DNA of 60,736 bases from Flavobacteriales bacterium (GTDB taxonomy: Bacteria > Bacteroidota > Bacteroidia > Flavobacteriales_D > Crocinitomicaceae): the NCBI GenBank assembly GCA_018883325.1, contig VEQH01000018.1, positions 1 to 60,736 on the forward strand, read 5' to 3'. Below the pieces are notes generated by a model. The model made no database searches, was not told the origin of the DNA, and was given only the letters and a program-made list of their open reading frames with translations. Below, one piece after another: positions 1 through 7,871 of the stretch (position 1 is the stretch's first letter; every line of letters begins with the position of its first letter). Position numbers and translations under genes: made by a program.

Positions 1-55
1 CAGAATTTGCTATTCCATCTAAAATTGCTGAAATTTGTTCTTGTGTAAAGTCCAT
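1..55 (-). CDS. N-terminal fragment of an unidentified protein
   Basis: An ATG at 55-53 on the minus strand opens a frame that stays open to the window edge and encodes MDFTQEQISAILDGIANS. Only 18 residues are visible, too few to assign a family. It is divergent from the GH67-like gene starting at 176, so the roughly 120 bp between them should hold both promoters. The start is plausible but the coding call rests only on an ATG followed by an open frame. Confidence 0.4.
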   Translation of the reverse strand, partial: MDFTQEQISAILDGIANS

Positions 56-175
56 TTTTTATGAGTTTAAATTTTGCAATACTAAAATCGCAATTTTTGG
101 GCTTTACACACTTTTTAAAACAGTATCAAAGTCTTTCGTATATTTCACCTTACAAACAACGTAAACTAGCTTTCT

Positions 176-2818
176 ATGTCCAAAATTTTGATTTTTTGCT
201 TTGTCCTTGCAACTGGTTTCTTCGGCTGGTGGATTTCTCAAGAAATCAATGGGTTTTTAAAGATTTCATTCAAAACAAAGAAAATTGAAGCTCCAATTAA
301 AACGACAGCTTACAAAAACGATTCTTTAGGATTGCGACTTGTCGATTTTGGTGGAGTTGGAATTCTGCCTGACACAGCGAATTGGGGCGATAATTACGAG
401 CACAACGTTCACCGATTTGAGGATTTATTATTAGAAAAACACCCATTTGTCAAAGAAAATTCATTTAAAAACATTCAAGTTCAAACTGAAATTTACACCA
501 AAAAAATGGGCAAATTGGGAATAAATGGAATCGTTCTTCCTCTATTTCTTGAATTTGTTACCTTCTCCAAACACCGCGATCAAACTTTGATTTATTCGCC
601 AGAAACGCCTTATATCAAGCGGCATTTAGCACTCAGAAATGCATTTAATTCCTTGACTGAAATTGCTAATTCCAACGGATTAAAAACCTATCTCTACACA
701 GATATGGTCACTTTAACAAAACCTTTGGAAACATATTTCAAGAAACGATTTGGAAAAGTTGATGTGCAGCAAAAAGAGTTTTGGAAAGTGTATCAAGCTG
801 GTTTGGAAGAACTTTTTGAGAATATGCCCAACGTTGAAGGCTTGATGATTCGCATTGGAGAAGCAGGAAGCGTTTACAACAAACCTGGTTGGGATTATTT
901 CAGCGAACTTTATGTGAAGGATAAAAAAGCCGTGGAATTGATGCTGCAACAGTTCTTACAAGTTGCGGAACGCTATAACAAAAAAATAATTTTTCGCTCG
1001 TGGTCTGTTGGAGTTGGGAAAATTGGTGATATGCACACTAATTCAGCGACTTATAAAGATGTACTTGGTAAACAAAATTCACCAAACCTCATCATTTCCA
1101 CAAAATATTGTAACGGAGATTATTACAGTTGGCTTCCATTCAATCGCACTTTGGCTCAAGGAAAACAGAATAGAATTGTTGAATTTCAGACAAGAAGAGA
1201 ATTTGAAGGTTTCGGTGCTTTACCAAATTATATTGCTCCTTTACATCAACAAGCTTTAGTTCAATTACAAAAGAAAAATCCACGCATTCAAGGAATGTGG
1301 CTTTGGACGCAAGAAGGTGGTCCATTGCGCGCAGGGCCTCTCTCAACTTACCCATTTTACGGTTTCAATACTATCACCGATGCAAATGTGTTTGCTTTGT
1401 CACAACTTGCACAAAATCCCAATCAATCGATTGATTCGATTACACAAAATTGGGTGGCGGAAAAGTTTGGGGAAAATCCACAAGTCAAAGAAAAAGTTAG
1501 CGAAGTATTACTCGCCTCACACGAAGCAATCGAAAAAGGATTGTACATCGGAAATTATTCAAAATTGTATGTCAAAGCGTTGGGATTGGAGCCTCCGCCG
1601 ATGCTGTGGATTTTTGAATGGGATATTGTTGGTGGTTCGAGCGCTGCTTTAGGTGCAATTTATCACGTGAGTAGAGGAAAAATCAATTCGGCAATTGAGG
1701 AAGGAAAAGAAGCTATTTCAAGCACCATTCGAATGCGAAAAACACTGGAAAAAATAGCTCGCAAGGTAACAAAAAACAAATCTGAATTTCGAAAATTGAT
1801 TGCTGCTTTTAAATATCAAGAGCAACTTTTCAAAACCTTGGGAGCTTATCGCACTGCTTTTTTGTCTTATTACGATTGGATTGCAAATGGAAATAATACT
1901 TCAAAAATCAAAGGTCAAAAAGCATTGGCAATCTTTAAAATTCGAGCAAAAGAACACCAACTTAAATACGGTAAAAATCTTGATTTTCCTGCTTATTCAT
2001 TCGCCGAAGCAAGGCAAGGAATTGAAATTTTAGAACGTTCAACACTTGTCGCTTGGCTATCACTTTCTTGGTTGTTAATTTTTGGATTACAGTTATTTAG
2101 CTTATTTCGAAATCCAGATGGGCGACTTTTAATCAGTAGTGTTTTCACTCCTCAAAATAGAAAAATAGCCAAAACTCCCACTCGAAATTTAAGATTTTTA
2201 ATCCTTTGGGTTTTGCTCGCTTTACTTCTCTTTTCTGCATTTTTAGCACCGATTTTTACAACTTGGCTTTTCGGTTTATTTATAATTTACCTCCTTACAA
2301 TTCGAATTCTTTTAGGTCAACATATATTGTCAGTTTCCCAACGCATGTGGCCGTTTGCTTTGTTAAGCTTGAGTTTGTTACTTTTTCCAATGCTTGCAAT
2401 TTCAATTCGTGGACCAATTTCTTTTTGGTTACCATTTTGGACTTCAGAAACGTTCAGAACTGTATTTTTCACAGGTTGGATCGTAATTTCTGCTTGGATT
2501 TATTTACGACTTTGGCTCGAATTCAAGCGCAAACACAACGGATTTCAAGCTTTTGGAAAAGTTCTTTGTGTACAAGGAATAATGTATTTAGTGGGCGGAG
2601 CAAGTGTATATTTTATAGGACTTGAAAATATGCTAACCTTTCTAAACGACGAATTACTCATTCTCCCTGCCGGACTTTCACGCATTATGGGAATCACTAC
2701 GCATCTCGACATTCCTTTAGAATTGCCGCTATGGGTGCTTCAAAGTGGGTTCATTTGTTTCGGAATAGGTTTGTTTTTTGTCTTTACTGCTCGTGTAAAA
2801 ATGAAAAAAATTAGTTGA
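176..2818 (+). CDS. Membrane-anchored GH67-like glycoside hydrolase with polytopic C-terminal domain
   Basis: An 880-aa protein with a hydrophobic N-terminus (about residues 4-20) acting as signal or anchor. A soluble region of about 600 residues follows, with several patches reminiscent of family GH67 alpha-glucuronidases: RIGEAG near 226, IVEFQTRREF near 334, and a Trp/Gly-rich MWLWTQEGG near 374. In GH67 the EFQ glutamate and an upstream Glu lie in the active site, so E229 and E336 are candidates (inference). From about residue 660 to the end there are six or seven hydrophobic helices, which GH67 enzymes normally lack. The fused membrane part could anchor the enzyme or have its own role. 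It stands alone, with no polysaccharide-utilisation genes beside it. I read the family relation from motifs only; a hypothetical membrane protein with a TIM-barrel-like domain is the safer name. Confidence 0.6.
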   Translation: MSKILIFCFVLATGFFGWWISQEINGFLKISFKTKKIEAPIKTTAYKNDSLGLRLVDFGGVGILPDTANWGDNYEHNVHRFEDLLLEKHPFVKENSFKNIQVQTEIYTKKMGKLGINGIVLPLFLEFVTFSKHRDQTLIYSPETPYIKRHLALRNAFNSLTEIANSNGLKTYLYTDMVTLTKPLETYFKKRFGKVDVQQKEFWKVYQAGLEELFENMPNVEGLMIRIGEAGSVYNKPGWDYFSELYVKDKKAVELMLQQFLQVAERYNKKIIFRSWSVGVGKIGDMHTNSATYKDVLGKQNSPNLIISTKYCNGDYYSWLPFNRTLAQGKQNRIVEFQTRREFEGFGALPNYIAPLHQQALVQLQKKNPRIQGMWLWTQEGGPLRAGPLSTYPFYGFNTITDANVFALSQLAQNPNQSIDSITQNWVAEKFGENPQVKEKVSEVLLASHEAIEKGLYIGNYSKLYVKALGLEPPPMLWIFEWDIVGGSSAALGAIYHVSRGKINSAIEEGKEAISSTIRMRKTLEKIARKVTKNKSEFRKLIAAFKYQEQLFKTLGAYRTAFLSYYDWIANGNNTSKIKGQKALAIFKIRAKEHQLKYGKNLDFPAYSFAEARQGIEILERSTLVAWLSLSWLLIFGLQLFSLFRNPDGRLLISSVFTPQNRKIAKTPTRNLRFLILWVLLALLLFSAFLAPIFTTWLFGLFIIYLLTIRILLGQHILSVSQRMWPFALLSLSLLLFPMLAISIRGPISFWLPFWTSETFRTVFFTGWIVISAWIYLRLWLEFKRKHNGFQAFGKVLCVQGIMYLVGGASVYFIGLENMLTFLNDELLILPAGLSRIMGITTHLDIPLELPLWVLQSGFICFGIGLFFVFTARVKMKKIS

Positions 2819-2879
2819 TAAAAATATATTGTTAATATTATATTTAAAATATTGTATTTCAGTTATTTAAATAAATATA

Positions 2880-2967
2880 CTCCAAAATTACATAGAATTA
2901 ATTCCGAAATTGCATAAATATTATTCCGAAATTACATAGAATAAATTCCGAAATTGCATAAAATAAA
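2880..2967. repeat. Four tandem 22-bp repeats upstream of the DUF4143 ATPase
   Basis: Units begin at 2880, 2902, 2924 and 2946, a strict 22-bp period. The core is TTCCGAAATTRCATA followed by an A/T-rich RAATAAA-type tail; the first unit is degenerate (CTCCAAAATTACATA). The array ends one base before the TATCTTTG promoter box of the ATPase gene, so a protein bound to it would lie on the promoter. Units with the same sequence and spacing recur just downstream of the gene at 4185-4250. There are no unique spacers, so this is not a CRISPR. Confidence 0.9.
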
Positions 2968-2968
2968 T

Positions 2969-2976
2969 TATCTTTG
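2969..2976 (+). promoter_or_regulatory. TAnnTTTG -7 box, leaderless arrangement
   Basis: TATCTTTG is followed by AAAT and then the GTG start at 2981. With the usual Bacteroidota spacing (transcription starting about 4-6 nt after the box), the mRNA would begin at or next to the start codon. No clear -33 TTG lies at standard spacing; that position falls inside the 22-bp repeats. Confidence 0.65.
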
Positions 2977-2980
2977 AAAT

Positions 2981-4147
2981 GTGATTACAAGAACAGCAGT
3001 TGATAAAGCAAAAGCAATGGCAGAAAAATTTCCTGTCATCGTATTTACAGGGCCACGTCAGTCGGGAAAAACAACACTTGCTAAAATGAGTTTTCCTACT
3101 TACCGCTATGTTTCATTGGAAAATCCACAAAACTTAGAATTTGCTCTTACTGACCCACGTGGATTTTTAGCTATTTATGACCGTTATGTTATTATTGATG
3201 AAGTTCAAAATGCACCAGAATTGTTTTCCTACATTCAACAAATTGTAGATGAATCGAATATTCCTGGCCATTACATTTTAAGTGGTTCTCAAAATTTTTT
3301 ATTGCTTGAAAAAATTACGCAATCATTGGCAGGAAGAGTTTATTTGATGGAACTACTTCCTTTGAATCATTCGGAGATTTCTCAAGTAAAAGAAACAACC
3401 ATTGAAGAAGAATTATTTGCTGGTTCTTATCCGCGATTGTACAATATGCAAATTGCGCCAAAAGATTTTCATCCAGGTTACATTAAAACGTATGTTGAAC
3501 GAGATGTTCGAACCATTTTGAATGTGCAAGATATTAAGGTTTTTCGTAAGTTACTTTCGTTATTAGCACATTATGCAGGTCAACAGTTCAACGCTTCAGA
3601 AATTGCTAAAAAACTAAACATAGATAGCAAAACCGTTCAACGTTGGATGTCAATTTTAGAAACAAGTTACATTGCATTTACGCTTGAACCATGGCACACC
3701 AATTTACCAAAACGAGTTGTAAAAACTCCAAAATTGTATTTTTATGACACGGGCTTACTTTGCTACTTATTGGGAATAAAAAGCCAGGATGAAATAACGA
3801 CATCTTCCTACAAAGGAGCAATTTTTGAGAATTATGTATTGCTCGAAATAATGAAATCACAAAATGCGCAGGGTAATCAGTTGAATTATTATTACTGGCG
3901 CGATAGCAATCAAAATGAGATTGATTTGCTAATTGCAGATGGAAAAAAACTTCATTGCTTTGAAATGAAAGCTTCATTAACCGTAAGATCAGAGCACATT
4001 AAAGCACTTCACTATTTGGATGAATTTATTTCCGATTATCAACTGATGCACCACATGGTAAATTATTTCGATGAAACCCAAAATCGCACAAATGAAACAA
4101 TTGTTTCTTGGAAAGATATTGGAAATTATCCAAAAATCAATATATAA
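2981..4147 (+). CDS. AAA+ ATPase, DUF4143 family (ATP-binding protein)
   Basis: 388 aa, the usual size of this family. The P-loop GPRQSGKTT is at residues 24-32, Walker B YVIIDEVQN is near 69-77, and the sensor-like stretch LSGSQNFLLLEKITQSLAGR follows. A winged-helix-like middle leads to a C-terminal DUF4143 region with FYDTGLLCYLLG and a PD-(D/E)XK-like set (NEIDLLI, then FEMKAS near 325-332). The GTG start is chosen because MITRTAVDKA... matches the N-terminus seen in homologues; an internal ATG at 3017 would leave only about ten residues ahead of the P-loop. The cellular role of the family is poorly defined and it is often found as a mobile accessory gene. Matching 22-bp repeat arrays on both sides suggest the gene and repeats travel or act together (inference). 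Confidence 0.88.
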   Translation: MITRTAVDKAKAMAEKFPVIVFTGPRQSGKTTLAKMSFPTYRYVSLENPQNLEFALTDPRGFLAIYDRYVIIDEVQNAPELFSYIQQIVDESNIPGHYILSGSQNFLLLEKITQSLAGRVYLMELLPLNHSEISQVKETTIEEELFAGSYPRLYNMQIAPKDFHPGYIKTYVERDVRTILNVQDIKVFRKLLSLLAHYAGQQFNASEIAKKLNIDSKTVQRWMSILETSYIAFTLEPWHTNLPKRVVKTPKLYFYDTGLLCYLLGIKSQDEITTSSYKGAIFENYVLLEIMKSQNAQGNQLNYYYWRDSNQNEIDLLIADGKKLHCFEMKASLTVRSEHIKALHYLDEFISDYQLMHHMVNYFDETQNRTNETIVSWKDIGNYPKINI

Positions 4148-4184
4148 TACAACTAATTGTTTTACAATATTTTAGTTTAATTAA

Positions 4185-4250
4185 TTCCGAAATTGCATAA
4201 AGATTATTCCGAAATTGCATAGAATAAATTCCGAGATTACATAAAATAAA
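4185..4250. repeat. Three tandem 22-bp repeats downstream of the DUF4143 ATPase
   Basis: Units start at 4185, 4207 and 4229 with the same 22-bp period and core as the upstream array (TTCCGAAATTGCATA, with one CCGAGATTACATA variant), in the same direct orientation. They begin 37 bp after the ATPase stop codon. Together with 2880-2967 they bracket the gene. Confidence 0.9.
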
Positions 4251-4258
4251 AAACACCT

Positions 4259-4284
4259 CCGAAGCTGTTATTTCGGCTTTCTTT
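4259..4284 (+). terminator. Possible weak terminator after the ATPase cassette
   Basis: CCGAAGCTG and TTTCGGCTT form a short hairpin with a 5-bp core (CCGAA/TTCGG), followed by CTTTCTTT. The stem is weak, and the reading as a terminator rests on its position after the gene and its repeats. Confidence 0.35.
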
Positions 4285-4289
4285 ACTTA

Positions 4290-4566
4290 GGGTCTGCTGA
4301 AAAAGTCAGAAATGAGCCAGATTCTAGACGCAGTCAATGAAGATGTATAATAATACTTCGATTTACCTTCGGTGCTACTCCGTGGTGACTGCAACGAAGA
4401 AGATGGTTTATTTGCTTTCAGCGCTACTTCGTGGTCTGACTAACAAAATAATATCATCTTTAATGCAAGGAAATTTCTTAAAACAACTCAAAAACCTTGC
4501 ATCTAAAAGAATATATATCACCTAAACACAAGATAAAATAAAGGTTTTGTGTTTTTCAGCAGACCC
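4290..4566. mobile_element. 277-bp MITE-like element, copy A
   Basis: The segment begins GGGTCTGCTGAAAAA and ends with its inverse TTTTTCAGCAGACCC, a 15-bp perfect terminal inverted repeat. Flanks TACTTA and GACTTA look like a 6-bp target duplication with one mismatch. The 62-codon frame inside has no protein-like features. A second copy lies at 51904-52180 in opposite orientation; it is also 277 bp but differs by compensating indels, so these are two diverged family members and not a recent duplication. With no transposase it must be non-autonomous. Confidence 0.85.
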
Positions 4567-4671
4567 GACTTAACTTTTTTGAAACACCCATAACGCTTTC
4601 TCTGTGAATTTATAAAGTTCTATCTTTAGTATAAATCGCACAATTTCAACTTCTATCCGTAATTTTACAAC

Positions 4672-6564
4672 ATGAATAACGAACGACCACTTTCCGACTG
4701 GCTACCGATGTCAATGAAAGAAGCTGAAAAACGCGGCTGGGAAGAATTTGATGTGATATTAATTTCGGGCGATGCCTACGTGGATCATCCAGCGTTTGGA
4801 ACGGCAGTGATTGGTCGTATCATTGAAGACGAAGGTTTACGCATCGGAATTGTGGCGCAACCCAACTGGAAAGACGATTTGCGCGACTTCAAAAAACTGG
4901 GAAAACCGCGTCTGTTCTTTGGTGTAACCGCTGGTTGTATGGATTCAATGGTGAACCACTACACAGCGAATAAACGTTTGCGTTCCACAGATGCTTACAC
5001 ACCTGGCGGAGAAGCTGGCTTTCGTCCCGATTATGCGACGATAGTTTACAGTAATATTCTTAAAAATTTATTTCCTGACGTGCCTGTGCTTTTGGGTGGA
5101 ATTGAAGCTTCACTCAGACGTGTAACGCATTACGATTATTGGAAAGATCAATTAATGCCATCTATTTTAGTGGATTCAAAAGCGGATTTATTGGTCTATG
5201 GAATGGGCGAACAACCTTTGCGTGAATTGTTGCGCTTACTGAAAAAAGGCGTTCCGTTCAATCAAGCGAAAACCTTAAAACAAGTTGCTTTTTTACAAGA
5301 AAAGGAATTGGATTTGCCGAAAAACAAAAACTGGGAAACCGTTGAATTGGCAAGCCACGAAGACTGTTTACAAGATAAAATTAAATACGCGGCCAACTTC
5401 AAAATCGTGGAAGTAGAATCCAATAAATGGGAAGCAAACCGAATCATTCAACACGTTGGAAACGAGACCTTGGTTATCAATCCACCCTATAAAACGATGA
5501 CCGAAAACGAGGTGGACAAGTCGTTTGATTTGCCTTATACGCGATTGCCGCATCCGAAATACAAAAAACGTGGCGCGATTCCAGCGTATGATATGATTAA
5601 GTTTTCAATCAATATGCACCGCGGTTGTTTTGGAGGTTGTAGTTTTTGTACAATTTCTGCGCACCAAGGGAAGTTTATTGCATCGAGAAGTGAGAAATCC
5701 ATTTTAGCTGAAGTCGAACAAGTTGTCAATCATCCTGAATTCAGGGGTTATATTTCCGATTTGGGTGGGCCTTCAGCGAACATGTACAAAATGAAAGGAA
5801 AAGACGAAGCGATTTGTGCACGATGTACTTCTCCGAGCTGTATTCACCCTGTGATTTGCAGCAATTTAGACACTTCCCACAAGCCATTGACGGAATTGTA
5901 TCGAAAAGTAGATGCCAATCCAAAAGTGAAAAAAGCATTTGTGGGTTCTGGAATTCGATACGATTTATTAGTAGATGATTTCAACAAAAACAACGAAGAC
6001 GGCAACCACGACGAATACATTGAACAAGTAATTACACGTCACGTCAGTGGAAGATTGAAAGTCGCGCCGGAGCATACGTCTGATGCTACTTTACGTGTGA
6101 TGCGCAAACCGTCGTTTAAATATTTCCATAAATTCAAAGAGAAATACGACAAAATCTCCGAAAAACACGGTCTGAAACAGCAATTAATTCCTTATTTCAT
6201 TTCTTCGCATCCAGGTTGTGAAGAGGAAGACATGGCGAACTTAGCTGCGGAAACGAAAGACATGGGCTTCCAATTGGAGCAAGTGCAAGATTTCACTCCA
6301 ACTCCAATGACCGTTGCAGAAGTGATTTATTACACAGGCGTTCATCCTTATACCTTGAAACCAATTAAAACCGTTAAGTCTAAAGAAGAAAAATTGAATC
6401 AAAATCGTTTCTTTTTCTGGTATAAACGCGAAAATCAAGCATGGATAAAACAAAGATTAGAAAAAGCAAAGCGACCTGATTTGATAGAGAAATTACTGGG
6501 AGAAGAAAATCAGAAAACAGAAAAGCAAATCCCTAAATGGTTGGAGAATAGGAGGAAAAAGTAA
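4672..6564 (+). CDS. ygiQ: YgiQ family radical SAM protein
   Basis: 630 aa, typical of the UPF0313/YgiQ family. The N-terminal domain opens with PLSDWLPMSMKEAEKRGW and contains the LLGGIEASLRR motif. The radical-SAM cluster motif CFGGCSFC (CxxxCxxC) is near residue 319, and a Cys-rich CARCTSPSCIHPVIC stretch follows. The protein should bind a 4Fe-4S cluster and SAM; its substrate is unknown. The last 63 codons are repeated at 7500-7688, separated from this copy by a toxin/antitoxin cassette, so the 3' end is a recombination junction. A near-consensus TAATTTTA box lies 4 nt before the ATG, similar to leaderless promoters elsewhere in the window. Confidence 0.93.
   Translation: MNNERPLSDWLPMSMKEAEKRGWEEFDVILISGDAYVDHPAFGTAVIGRIIEDEGLRIGIVAQPNWKDDLRDFKKLGKPRLFFGVTAGCMDSMVNHYTANKRLRSTDAYTPGGEAGFRPDYATIVYSNILKNLFPDVPVLLGGIEASLRRVTHYDYWKDQLMPSILVDSKADLLVYGMGEQPLRELLRLLKKGVPFNQAKTLKQVAFLQEKELDLPKNKNWETVELASHEDCLQDKIKYAANFKIVEVESNKWEANRIIQHVGNETLVINPPYKTMTENEVDKSFDLPYTRLPHPKYKKRGAIPAYDMIKFSINMHRGCFGGCSFCTISAHQGKFIASRSEKSILAEVEQVVNHPEFRGYISDLGGPSANMYKMKGKDEAICARCTSPSCIHPVICSNLDTSHKPLTELYRKVDANPKVKKAFVGSGIRYDLLVDDFNKNNEDGNHDEYIEQVITRHVSGRLKVAPEHTSDATLRVMRKPSFKYFHKFKEKYDKISEKHGLKQQLIPYFISSHPGCEEEDMANLAAETKDMGFQLEQVQDFTPTPMTVAEVIYYTGVHPYTLKPIKTVKSKEEKLNQNRFFFWYKRENQAWIKQRLEKAKRPDLIEKLLGEENQKTEKQIPKWLENRRKK
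6376..6564 (+). repeat. Duplicated ygiQ 3' end, copy 1 (in the intact gene)
   Basis: These 189 bp (63 codons including stop) align without gaps to 7500-7688. I count 12 mismatches, nine synonymous and three amino-acid changing. The 935 bp between the copies hold exactly one module, the toxin/antitoxin pair. Confidence 0.92.
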
Positions 6565-6583
6565 TTAAATAGCTAGGATTCGA

Positions 6584-7195
6584 TTAAATAGCTTGAATTG
6601 TCGAGCTGATTTTTTGTTTTACTAGTTCCCATGTTATTGACTTGTTAAATACTATTGGGTTTGGTTGAATTTCTGCGTCATCAAAATACAATAAGCTTCT
6701 CATTACATGAAAAGATGTTTGATGAGGATATTTTTCAGAGTAGAAAGAAAACAAATCATCAATTGAATAGTGTTGTAATAAGAAATACAAATCATAGAAG
6801 TCTTTTTTGCTTCCTCGACCAGTAATTGCATCTAATTTCATAGCAGCAATATCTTCAATTGAAGCCATTCGGATGTTTTCGATTGTAACAAACGGTCTAA
6901 TAAATGGATAATGAAACTTGATAAAATCAACTTTAACTTGATTAATTGTTGAAATGAGTGTTTGTGTTTGTTGATTGTTTACAACAATTTGATAATCATT
7001 CAATAAAGCGGATAAAATTTCATTTGAGGAGAAATCAGCAGTTGAAAATAAATCTAAATCAATGGATTCTCGGTTTCCCATCTGCAATGCTAAAGCAGTT
7101 CCACCAACTAGTACAAAAGAATGCAAATATTCTTTCTCCATCAAGGATTTTAATAATTCCAGTGTGTCTGGTTTGACTGTTTGAAGTTGTAACAT
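6584..7195 (-). CDS. AbiEii-type nucleotidyltransferase, probable toxin
   Basis: 203 aa of the nucleotidyltransferase AbiEii/AbiGii toxin family (DUF1814). The signature is in the first third: LVGGTALALQ, then SIDLDLF, the GG(T)...DxD set that holds nucleotide and metal in this fold. IEDIAAMKLDAITGRGSKKDFYDLYFLL is also typical. Characterised relatives inhibit growth by transferring nucleotides, for example to tRNA; the target here is unknown. It starts 46 nt inside the 3' end of the upstream small gene (7150-7452), so the two are translationally linked. It lies antisense to ygiQ within the segment flanked by the duplicated ygiQ ends. Confidence 0.85.
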   Translation of the reverse strand: MLQLQTVKPDTLELLKSLMEKEYLHSFVLVGGTALALQMGNRESIDLDLFSTADFSSNEILSALLNDYQIVVNNQQTQTLISTINQVKVDFIKFHYPFIRPFVTIENIRMASIEDIAAMKLDAITGRGSKKDFYDLYFLLQHYSIDDLFSFYSEKYPHQTSFHVMRSLLYFDDAEIQPNPIVFNKSITWELVKQKISSTIQAI

Positions 7196-7452
7196 CTAAA
7201 TTCTGATTTTGGAATTGAAAAATAAACAGAACAAAAACTCAATGTCCTTTCATCTAAATTTTTTATTTTGACAATGATTGATTTCAATTTTTCTATTCCA
7301 TAATAGTTTTTTATGGCTCTAAAATCATCTAAAGTACCTCTTGTAAGTACACGCTCTACAATAAACAATGAATGAATTTCAGCGTCAATATCCTGAATAT
7401 TCACATCCCAAAATAGCGTTTTAGACAAACCACTTTTAAAATCTTCATACAT
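7150..7452 (-). CDS. Small protein paired with the AbiEii toxin, probable antitoxin (DUF6922-like)
   Basis: A 100-aa protein beginning MYEDFKSGLSKTLFWDVNI, rich in acidic and aromatic residues. Small genes of this type commonly precede AbiEii-family nucleotidyltransferases in Bacteroidota and are thought to be the cognate antitoxin; DUF6922 is my recollection of the family name and should be checked. FLFWD-like and GTLDDFRAIKNYYG segments suggest a compact helical DNA-binding-like fold (inference). Its 3' end overlaps the toxin start by 46 nt. The promoter box TAAATTTG sits exactly 4 nt before the ATG, predicting a leaderless transcript. Confidence 0.7.
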   Translation of the reverse strand: MYEDFKSGLSKTLFWDVNIQDIDAEIHSLFIVERVLTRGTLDDFRAIKNYYGIEKLKSIIVKIKNLDERTLSFCSVYFSIPKSEFRCYNFKQSNQTHWNY

Positions 7453-7456
7453 ATTT

Positions 7457-7464
7457 CAAATTTA
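7457..7464 (-). promoter_or_regulatory. TAnnTTTG box of the toxin/antitoxin pair, leaderless arrangement
   Basis: On the minus strand TAAATTTG is followed by AAAT and the ATG at 7452. The N4 spacing equals that of rbfA, murI and the DUF4143 ATPase. Confidence 0.6.
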
Positions 7465-7499
7465 AGATATTATTTCAAAAGGCAATAAATACCCTATTA

Positions 7500-7688
7500 A
7501 AATCAAAAAAAGAAAAACTGAATCAAAATCCTTTCTTTTTCTGGTATAAACGCGAAAATCAAGCATGGATAAAACAAAGATTAGAAAAAGCGAAGCGACC
7601 TGATTTGATTGAGAAATTATTGGGCGAGGAAAAGCAGAAAACAGAAAAGCAAATTCCTAAATGGTTGGAGAATAGGAGGAAAAAGTAA
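7500..7688 (+). pseudogene. Orphan 3' end of ygiQ (copy 2)
   Basis: Sixty-three codons, KSKKEKLNQNPFFFWYK... to ...LENRRKK and stop, match the end of ygiQ with no gap. Most of the 12 differences are silent, so both versions diverged while coding. This copy has no start or upstream ygiQ sequence and is not expected to be expressed as a functional protein. It is best explained as the displaced or duplicated gene end left when the toxin/antitoxin cassette entered. Confidence 0.9.
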
Positions 7689-7871
7689 TTTCGATAGTAT
7701 AAACAGTTTTTATCTATTACTCAAGCAAGTGCTGATTTCTTAATTTTAATCATCTTTTTTCTTGATTATTTGTCATTGAACGATTGTGCGTAAAACATGA
7801 TTTTTGTTAACCTAATTAACCTATTAAATTATCAACAAGGTTTTAGATTTCAAAAACATAAATACATAGTC

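Noticed and set aside
61..288. 75-codon ORF upstream of the GH67-like gene
   Set aside because: It overlaps the better-supported start at 176 and has no recognisable features; it is a frame shadow.
2880..4250. CRISPR-like array
   Set aside because: The 22-bp units are contiguous with no unique spacers, only seven in number, and no cas gene is present.
4337..4525. 62-codon ORF as a gene
   Set aside because: It lies inside the MITE-like element, is not preserved in the second copy because of indels, and has no protein-like features.
7500..7688. Functional small protein from the second ygiQ end
   Set aside because: No start codon or promoter is seen; it is better explained as the leftover 3' end of ygiQ.
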